A DNA stretch of 64,000 nucleotides, taken from assembly GCA_965140735.1 (NCBI GenBank), contig OZ223306.1, positions 744,001 through 808,000 of the forward strand, given 5' to 3'. The notes beneath the pieces are model-generated. The model made no database searches. It had not been told where the DNA came from and saw nothing but the letters and a program-made list of their open reading frames with translations. This DNA comes from Fusibacter_A sp965140735 (GTDB lineage: Bacteria; Bacillota; Clostridia; Peptostreptococcales; Acidaminobacteraceae). Below are positions 57,728 to 64,000 of the stretch, piece by piece. A program made the translations under genes and the position numbers. Each line of letters opens with the position of its first letter. Position 1 is the first letter of the stretch.

Positions 57728-58063
57728 ATAGGAGATAGGAGATAGGAGATAATAAATTGTAGTATAATGGTATTTTAACGACAACCTATATAAAACTTTG
57801 AAATGAAATTTTATGGAGCAATCCTACAGAGGTATTTATAGAAATCACTTTATGATTATCCTAATAAACTTAGGTTAATTGTAGGGTGGTTTTTATTTTT
57901 TTGTTACTTTTGGATAAATAGTTAATTCATAAGATTTGATTGTAAATGTACATCAATTATATTTTAACTATAAAAGCTGTAAATTACCAATTATTTATAT
58001 CCAATTATATAGGCATAATGTATAATTGAGTAAATACAGTTAATTTATATTGGGGGAAACAGT
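57688..58063. other. Gene-free spacer with microsatellite, weak hairpins and a promoter
   Basis: It holds the 3' end of the direct repeat, a 7-base microsatellite (AGATAGG, about 3.7 units, 57726-57751), TATAAT near 57763, and an ATCCTACA/TGTAGGGT hairpin (about 57815-57895) followed by T-rich DNA. A TATAAT at 58021-58026 and a GGGGGA ribosome binding site serve the TPR gene. Confidence 0.6.
58021..58026 (+). promoter_or_regulatory. Probable -10 box for the TPR gene
   Basis: TATAAT 38 bases before the start codon, preceded by CAATTATTTATATCCAA about 20-35 bases upstream. A similar arrangement is found after the second repeat copy (63029-63068). Confidence 0.5.
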
Positions 58064-61000
58064 ATGAGTGATGATATAAGTAAGGCAGAGGAATATTATC
58101 AATCTGCCACAGAATTTTATATTAATGAGCACTATGATAAAGCTATATATGAGTTAAAAAAAGCCATTGAACTTATGCCCGATGATGCTAAATACCACTA
58201 TTCTCTTGGTGTAAGTTATCATGCAAATAAGCAATATGAACTTGCCATTAAGGCTAAACGTAAAGCCATTGAACTTATGCCCGATGATGCCAAATACCAC
58301 TATTCTCTTGGTGTAAGTTATCATGAAAATAAGCAATATGAACTTGCCATTGAGGCTAAACGTAAAGCCATTGAACTTATGCCCGATGATGCCAAATACC
58401 ACTATTCTCTTGGTGTAAGTTATCATGAAAATAAGCAATATGAACTTGCCATTGAGGCTACACTTAAAGCCATTGAACTTATGCCCGATGATGCCAAATA
58501 CCACTATTCTCTTGGCAGAAGTTATCATGAAAATAAGCAATATGAACTTGCCATTGAGGCTACACGTAAAGCCATTGAACTTATGCCCGATGATGCCCAA
58601 TACCACTATTCTCTTGGTGTAAGTTATCATGCAAATAAGCAATATGAACTTGCCATTGAGGCTACACTTAAAGCCATTGAACTTATGCCCGATGATGCCC
58701 AATACCACTATTCTCTTGGTGTAAGTTATCATGCAAATAAGCAATATGAACTTGCCATTAAGGCTAAACGTAAAGCCATTGAACTTATGCCCGATGATGC
58801 CAAATACCACTATTCTCTTGGTGTAAGTTATCATGAAAATAAGCAATATGAACTTGCCATTGAGGCTAAACGTAAAGCCATTGAACTTATGCCCGATGAT
58901 GCCAAATACCACTATTCTCTTGGTGTAAGTTATCATGAAAATAAGCAATATGAACTTGCCATTGAGGCTAAACGTAAAGCCATTGAACTTATGCCCGATG
59001 ATGCCAAATACCACTATTCTCTTGGTGTAAGTTATCATGAAAATAAGCAATATGAACTTGCCATTGAGGCTACACTTAAAGCCATTGAACTTATGCCCGA
59101 TGATGCCAAATACCACTATTCTCTTGGTGTAAATTATAATGCAAATAAGCAATATGAACTTGCCATTGAGGCTAAACGTAAAGCCATTGAACTTATGCCC
59201 GATGATGCCAAATACCACTATTCTCTTGGTGTAAGTTATCATGAAAATAAGCAATATGAACTTGCCATTGAGGCTAAACGTAAAGCCATTGAACTTATGC
59301 CCGATGATGCCAAATACCACTATTCTCTTGGTGTAAGTTATCATGAAAATAAGCAATATGAACTTGCCATTGAGGCTAAACGTAAAGCCATTGAACTTAT
59401 GCCCGATGATGCCCAATACCACTATTCTCTTGGTGTAAGTTATCATGAAAATAAGCAATATGAACTTGCCATTGAGGCTACACGTAAAGCCATTGAACTT
59501 ATGCCCGATGATGCCAAATACCACTATTCTCTTGGTGTAAGTTATCATGAAAATAAGCAATATGAACTTGCCATTGAGGCTAAACGTAAAGCCATTGAAC
59601 TTATGCCCGATGATGCCAAATACCACTATTCTCTTGGTGTAAGTTATCATGAAAATAAGCAATATGAACTTGCCATTGAGGCTAAACGTAAAGCCATTGA
59701 ACTTATGCCCGATGATGCCAAATACCACTATTCTCTTGGTGTAAGTTATCATGAAAATAAGCAATATGAACTTGCCATTGAGGCTACACGTAAAGCCATT
59801 GAACTTATGCCCGATGATGCCAAATACCACTATTCTCTTGGTGTAAGTTATCATGAAAATAAGCAATATGAACTTGCCATTGAGGCTACACGTAAAGCCA
59901 TTGAACTTATGCCTGATGATGCCCAATACCACTATTCTCTTGGTGTAAGTTATTATGCTTATGGGGAATTTCAAAATGTTATTAATATGATTAACGATAA
60001 AAAGCCATTAAATACTGATCAAGATAATGTCAAATATTTAATTGGACTATGCTATTATGAGACAGAAAAGTATAAAGAGGCTTATGATTATTTAGAATCT
60101 ATCAATAATTACAATGACAAAATTTTACTTTGGAAAAGCAGATGTAAACTTAAACTTAAACTATCAGATGAAGCTAAGAATATCGTAATTGAGTATTTGA
60201 ACAATTTACAATCTAAACCAATCACATATATGGATAAAATCTTAAATGAATTTGTTTTAATTGACGATTATGGTGCGCTTATGGAGATTATGAAAAATCA
60301 TAAAAAACTCAATGTAGATTCTCAATTTTATTTTTTAAAAAAAATTATCGAAACGTATAAGGATGAAAAAAATATATTACCATTAATTACTAAACTTTAT
60401 TTTGTTACAAAGAAAATTATGAATCAAATTTCTATAAAAGATGATAGTTCATCTATTTTTGCACATTATACAGAACTTGAGTCTATAAAACACTTAATCA
60501 AACCTAATAAAACAGAAACAAATGAAATTCCTAAATTGAGATTATCAAATGCAAATTATATGAACGACCCCTCAGAAGGCACGGTTCTAGTCGAGTACTT
60601 TAAGAGTAAATCAAAATCTAAGTTATTAGAACGTTGTTATGAGAATTTTATATCAAAAGATGAAAACATATTTAAAAGTAGTTGTGTCTACTTATTTAGT
60701 ATGACTTCTCAAACGGACAGTTTACCAATGTGGTCGCAATATGGGAAAAGTGGCGAAGGATGTTGTCTTGTATTTGACAATAATTTTTTTGATTATACAG
60801 ATAATTCTCTGAGCCATGATATTTTCATAAAAGAAATTAATCACGATAAATATATTGATATTGAGATTGATACAACTATTGATTTTGAGATGTATATTCC
60901 CTACAGAGTAGTGTACATTGATTTAGAAAATAACAATCATGATGAAAGTACGAAAAATATATTAATCATGCTTGATGAAATGAGTGAGCTTATTCAAGAA

Positions 61001-61345
61001 ATAGATACACTTACAGTAGGGCAAGATTATATTCGTGAAAAGCTAATAGATCACGTACTTGAAAACCTTGACCAAATTAGATTTTTATTTAAGTCAAAAG
61101 ATTATAAGTACGAAGAAGAATCACGTCTTATAAAATACGTGCCAATGTCTTCAGATCAAATAAAACTTAATAATTTTGTTGAACCAGTACCAAAACTTTT
61201 CATAGAAATAGATGGCAAAGCAAATTTAAAATATAAGTCTGTTATTTTGGGACCCAAAGTAAGTCATCCAGAAATAATCGTTCCATATATATATTATTGT
61301 GATGAGAATATCTCTGTAAAAAAATCGAAGGTAAAATATCGTTAG
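58064..61345 (+). CDS. TPR-repeat protein with C-terminal DUF2971-like domain
   Basis: A 1093-aa cytoplasmic-looking protein. After about 33 residues come 17 nearly identical 34-aa TPR units (KAIELMPDDAKYHYSLGVSY with small changes) and a partial eighteenth. A diverged helical region (about 640-790) follows. Residues about 796-1085 resemble DUF2971: IFAHYTELESIKHLI, LRLSNANYMNDPSEG, YLFSMTSQTDSLPMWSQYG, GEGCCLVFD and KYEEESRLIKYV. DUF2971 proteins are of unclear function and are often found in defence or variable gene regions. The gene lies between two direct repeats of the eCIS tip gene. Its low GC differs from the repeats. GGGGGA precedes the ATG. Confidence 0.85.
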   Translation: MSDDISKAEEYYQSATEFYINEHYDKAIYELKKAIELMPDDAKYHYSLGVSYHANKQYELAIKAKRKAIELMPDDAKYHYSLGVSYHENKQYELAIEAKRKAIELMPDDAKYHYSLGVSYHENKQYELAIEATLKAIELMPDDAKYHYSLGRSYHENKQYELAIEATRKAIELMPDDAQYHYSLGVSYHANKQYELAIEATLKAIELMPDDAQYHYSLGVSYHANKQYELAIKAKRKAIELMPDDAKYHYSLGVSYHENKQYELAIEAKRKAIELMPDDAKYHYSLGVSYHENKQYELAIEAKRKAIELMPDDAKYHYSLGVSYHENKQYELAIEATLKAIELMPDDAKYHYSLGVNYNANKQYELAIEAKRKAIELMPDDAKYHYSLGVSYHENKQYELAIEAKRKAIELMPDDAKYHYSLGVSYHENKQYELAIEAKRKAIELMPDDAQYHYSLGVSYHENKQYELAIEATRKAIELMPDDAKYHYSLGVSYHENKQYELAIEAKRKAIELMPDDAKYHYSLGVSYHENKQYELAIEAKRKAIELMPDDAKYHYSLGVSYHENKQYELAIEATRKAIELMPDDAKYHYSLGVSYHENKQYELAIEATRKAIELMPDDAQYHYSLGVSYYAYGEFQNVINMINDKKPLNTDQDNVKYLIGLCYYETEKYKEAYDYLESINNYNDKILLWKSRCKLKLKLSDEAKNIVIEYLNNLQSKPITYMDKILNEFVLIDDYGALMEIMKNHKKLNVDSQFYFLKKIIETYKDEKNILPLITKLYFVTKKIMNQISIKDDSSSIFAHYTELESIKHLIKPNKTETNEIPKLRLSNANYMNDPSEGTVLVEYFKSKSKSKLLERCYENFISKDENIFKSSCVYLFSMTSQTDSLPMWSQYGKSGEGCCLVFDNNFFDYTDNSLSHDIFIKEINHDKYIDIEIDTTIDFEMYIPYRVVYIDLENNNHDESTKNILIMLDEMSELIQEIDTLTVGQDYIREKLIDHVLENLDQIRFLFKSKDYKYEEESRLIKYVPMSSDQIKLNNFVEPVPKLFIEIDGKANLKYKSVILGPKVSHPEIIVPYIYYCDENISVKKSKVKYR
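58163..59950 (+). repeat. Seventeen tandem 102-bp TPR-coding repeats plus a partial unit
   Basis: GCCATTGAACTTATGCC recurs every 102 bases from 58163 to 59897 (17 full periods). Units differ mainly at a few sites (GCA/GAA for Ala/Glu; K-R, T-L or T-R at the end). The near-identity at synonymous sites implies recent expansion. Confidence 0.97.
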
Positions 61346-61716
61346 AAGTGTGGGAAGTTTGTATTTGAAAAAATTTGACGAATAAGACGTTTGTAAGTAA
61401 AAAGTCAGAAATTGATATTATAAAACTAAATATAATAAATTACAAAAAACTGACGCAATTATCATTGACATGTCTATGATAACTAGAGAAATTTTATAGA
61501 TCTAAACTATAGTAAAAAATTCTTAATATAAAATATACTTGAGAGATTGAGTAAATAGGTAGGAAATATTCATAAATGCTATTTTGTAAGTAATTTCAAA
61601 ATAATAATACATCCTATTGTATGGCGTTAAATGAAAATCTAAAAGTGATACGTCCAATTCTGAGCTTGATGGTGTCAGACACTAAAACAGAAGCAATGCG
61701 GTAAATGTTGTTTGTA
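61346..61716. other. AT-rich spacer without a gene
   Basis: All frames are short. I see only a small palindrome GTGTCAGACAC near 61672. Just before the repeat copy the frame is open but has no start codon (stop TAA at 61683-61685). Confidence 0.6.
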
Positions 61717-62877
61717 GTCAACCCATGGTGCTCACCTTTGATGAAACCGTGGTCAAAAGTGCCGATGTTTATCAGCAATCGTGGCATTTCGATGTGAGTA
61801 ACGTCAACCCGCAAGACGATCTCATTCAACTCAGTGCGTTTTCACTGTCATCAGAGAGTCTACAGATCGATCATTTGGATATTGCGTTAAAGCATGCTGT
61901 TCAGATCAGCCCATTGCCAAAGCTTGAACAAATAGAGCATAAATACAGAATGTTATCACTGGATGATCTCATGGCAGCCTCAGCAGGTGATTCTATTTGC
62001 CTTGCGAAGCTCAAAGTCCTAAAGACAGACCGCACCTATGTGATAGAGTCCATCGTCAACGATCCACTTAACCAACTCCTTGGCAATTTACAGCTTTCCA
62101 AGATCAGAAAGCTAGATGCTTTTCAAAAGAGCACAAGTGCTGAAGAACAAGCTGTGCCATCAGTAGAAAGCAAACCACAATTGGAGAAAAAAGTATCCGC
62201 ATCTGATACCAACATGACTACTGGTAAAATCACGTTCACGTTCAACGATAAGGTAGATGCCAAAGAGAAATTCTTCTCTGAGGAAATCGAGCATGGCTTA
62301 GGTACTGGCGATGTGTTTATACAAGTGGCTATAGATTCTGAGACCAGTGAAGGGGATGCTGCTTTCGGCTATCAAAACCAAATGGTGTTCGGTGATTATG
62401 AAATCTTTGAAAAGAGCAATTACGAACCTGTGGTGCCTATGTTAAAATCTGCTACGATTAGCTATAAGAACAAAGGTACTTTCATCGTGGGGATTCAGTT
62501 CATGGAGAACTACTCAAGAAGTGAACTCTTAGTCAAATGGTCTGCCACTAAGATCAACAGACATTATGAACCCATGATCAACCTCAAGAACCAATTAACC
62601 ATAAAACCCGCTATGTCCAAAGTCAAAATCCGTAGCAAAATCAGCTACAACGTCTTCAAAGACGGTGAACCCGTCCCATGCACATGGCACATCAAAGAAG
62701 AAGACGGTGGCGAAATCGACGCAAACGGCGTCTACATGAGCCCATCCGTGGAAGGCGTCTATGAAATCATCGCCGATGTGACAGATTATCATGAGAAGCT
62801 ATCAGCCTTTGTGGTGGTGGAGAATGAGGAGTAGGTGGGGAGAGTAAAGCCAAAGCTAAAGACTAAGAAAAGGAAAA
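61717..62877 (+). repeat. 1.16-kb direct repeat, copy 2
   Basis: A second copy of 56570-57727, starting at GTCAACCCATGG and ending after the stop codon in an A/G-rich stretch. It has a 6-base insertion (CTAAAG) in the non-coding tail. Confidence 0.95.
61725..62834 (+). pseudogene. 5'-truncated duplicate of the eCIS tip-associated gene
   Basis: A 369-aa open frame matching residues from MVLTFDETVV to the end of the 55942 gene. I see only three amino-acid differences: AEKQTVPS to AEEQAVPS (two changes) and IIANVT to IIADVT. The conserved N-terminal RNRYFYGKLL part is missing, and the first ATG has no ribosome binding site, so it is probably a silent remnant or a reserve C-terminal cassette. 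It is followed by a terminator at 62945-62987. Confidence 0.8.
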
Positions 62878-62944
62878 GATATAAAATATAGAAGATAGTG
62901 ACAAGTTAATACAGAAGATTGATTGGTTAAAAGACATTTAAAAG

Positions 62945-62987
62945 AGATCTTTCATGGTCGAATTTATAGATCGTGAGAGATCTTTTT
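62945..62987 (+). terminator. Rho-independent terminator after the duplicate
   Basis: AGATCTTTCATGGTC (62945-62959) pairs with GATCGTGAGAGATCT (about 62969-62983) through several G-U pairs, followed by five T. Confidence 0.8.
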
Positions 62988-62992
62988 ATGCA

Positions 62993-63570
62993 ATAATATG
63001 CAGAAAATTGTTTTAAGATAAAAATTTAACAATTATGTATACCCAAGTTATTGGGTGTGGTGTATAATTAAATGGACAGTGTTTTCTTGGGGTAAAAGTA
63101 CTAGGAAATGAAAATATAGGGGCCTTTTATTTGAAATGGTTCGGGAATACTATAGTTAGCGCGAAATGCGGAGTTTTTGTTTACGCTATCAGAATAAAAT
63201 TTGAGTAAAGACACCGTCGAGAAGTTGGCTTGGTTCAACATATGTTGACGTTATCTAGAGGCAAGCATGAATCAAGTCTTAGTGGTTATTTGACTGGATA
63301 TGATATAAAATTGATAGGAGCTTGCTATGAATTGAACGCACTAAGAAAGCCAATTATGCATGACTATTCTCAGAAATGTTGATTTAGTGATTTCATATAA
63401 GCCGGAAGCTGAGTCGCATTTGGTAGTAGGTATTCAGTGTATGCTTTTATGGGTAAGTGAAATTAGGATTTTGCTAGATACATAGATTTGTTATGGATTG
63501 GATTTAAGGCTTTCTTAGATCAGAAATTATGAGTCTAGATATGTATTTTTCAAACAGTGATAGAAGAGAA
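62993..63570. other. Gene-poor spacer with a promoter-like element
   Basis: No frame with a start, ribosome binding site and useful length. It contains CAATTATGTATACCCAA (about 63030-63046) and TATAAT (63063-63068), then TTGGGGT. This layout is like the TPR promoter, so it may be the leader of a lost cassette gene. Confidence 0.5.
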
Positions 63571-63578
63571 AGCACATC

Positions 63579-63752
63579 GCCTAACAGAGGATTCTCGAAA
63601 TGCCTCTATTTGCAGAGTTCGTGCGAACCTGAGGCAAGAACTCCGCCAATTCTCAGCTAATCGCTTGTCACCGTTCTTGTGAACTTGGATCAAGAACGTC
63701 GCCAAGCGAACGCCGAGACCAAGGCACTTCGAGAATCCCCGGGACGTTAGCT
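63579..63752. repeat. GC-richer nested inverted repeat, attC-like
   Basis: Outer ends GCCTAAC (63579-63585) and GTTAGCT (63746-63752). Inside them GGATTCTCGAAATGCCT (63589-63605) pairs with AGGCACTTCGAGAATCC (63722-63738). Inner hairpins: GTTCGTGCGAAC (63617-63628), TCGCTTG/CAAGCGA (63661-63667 with 63703-63709) enclosing GTTCTTG/CAAGAAC. The ends resemble the R''/R' boxes of integron attC sites with one mismatch at the right end, and a gene starts 41 bases later. No integrase is visible. Confidence 0.55.
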
Positions 63753-63792
63753 GAAATTATAACTAAATTAAAACAATAGGGAAGGTTTGCAT

Positions 63793-64000
63793 ATGATAAT
63801 AATGATAATACTTACAATATTAGTACCTTTAATTCCATTACTTTATATTGCTCAAATAATGACTAAATTAATGACAGAATATCCACAAGAAAAAAAATTG
63901 TTAGATGAGTTAAATTCAAATACTTTATTTCATAGCGTACCAAGTGTAAGAAGGATAATAATAGAACATTTGATTGAAAATGGTATAGACACTGATAGAT
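63793..64000 (+). CDS. Small membrane protein, 3' end beyond the window
   Basis: The first 69 codons of a gene cut by the window end. It starts with a hydrophobic segment (MIIMIILTILVPLIPLLYIA), then a charged region with LLDELNSNTLFHSVPSVRRI. GGGAAGG lies eight bases before the ATG. I recognise no family. Confidence 0.6.
   Translation, partial: MIIMIILTILVPLIPLLYIAQIMTKLMTEYPQEKKLLDELNSNTLFHSVPSVRRIIIEHLIENGIDTDR

Noticed and set aside
58163..59950. Possible CRISPR array because of regular repeats
   Set aside because: The 102-bp units have no unique spacers and keep one reading frame coding TPR motifs.
58154..59974. Long minus-strand open frame of about 606 codons
   Set aside because: It is the mirror of the 102-bp TPR repeat array. 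Every unit repeats the same open frame, and there is no ribosome binding site or known fold.
61665..61685. Palindrome GTGTCAGACAC as a REP or insertion-sequence end
   Set aside because: Only 5 bp per arm and a single copy noticed; too little to support a mobile element.
63100..63570. Decayed gene after the second repeat
   Set aside because: Frames are short with many stops, and I could not match any to a family.

Overview
The window is AT-rich DNA with strong AGGAGG-type ribosome binding sites, a dgt-dnaG-rpoD-trmK-Nif3 housekeeping block and an RpoD carrying a long acidic N-terminal tract. This fits a low-GC Gram-positive, most likely a member of the Clostridia. The genus cannot be fixed from the sequence alone.

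Layout. 1-1950: most of a group II intron with its reverse transcriptase; the 5' end lies before the window. 1981-4787: small accessory genes (an unknown protein, small membrane proteins, a truncated formylglycine-generating-enzyme-like fragment, a VOC-fold protein). 5077-11583: core genes dgt, dnaG, rpoD, trmK, a Nif3-family gene and a small membrane protein. 11682-16845: an overlapping three-gene signalling operon (CheA-like kinase fused to a CheX-like domain, receiver protein, HD-GYP protein). 17094-31659: a DUF2156 protein and a block of very large envelope proteins: two sensor-like proteins sharing a beta-rich/Cache front end (one ending in an MFS transporter, one in a degenerate cyclase domain), a LysM protein with a cytoplasmic domain, a MORN-repeat membrane protein, a TolC-like coiled-coil protein and a low-complexity surface protein.

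31674-57687: a nearly complete extracellular contractile injection system (eCIS; phage-tail-like particle of the Afp/PVC/MAC family). I recognise the terminator protein (DUF4255/Pvc16), a DUF4280 PAAR-like tip, an AAA+ ATPase (Pvc15), sheath, two tube proteins, a tail-assembly-like protein, a LysM baseplate protein, hub and spike as separate genes, gp25-like protein, two large baseplate wedge proteins, a gpI-like protein and a tip-associated protein. Two genes before the sheath look like cargo (a protein with two glycine-rich hydrophobic stretches) and its chaperone (YbjN-like). There is no capsid, terminase, integrase or lysis gene, so this is not a prophage. Two points stand out. One is a T7 slippery site at 41023-41029 that would fuse the tail-assembly-like protein to a DUF6760-like module lacking its own start codon. 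The other is a huge Asn-rich protein (about 1744 aa) at the place where other eCIS loci have a small gene.

57688-64000: a variable region. A TPR protein with 17 near-identical 102-bp repeats and a DUF2971-like C-terminus lies between two almost identical 1.16-kb direct repeats. The second repeat is a 5'-truncated copy of the tip-associated gene, which suggests a cassette-like, recombining end of the eCIS locus. It is followed by gene-poor DNA, a GC-richer 174-base nested inverted repeat resembling an integron attC site, and the start of a small membrane protein gene cut by the window end.
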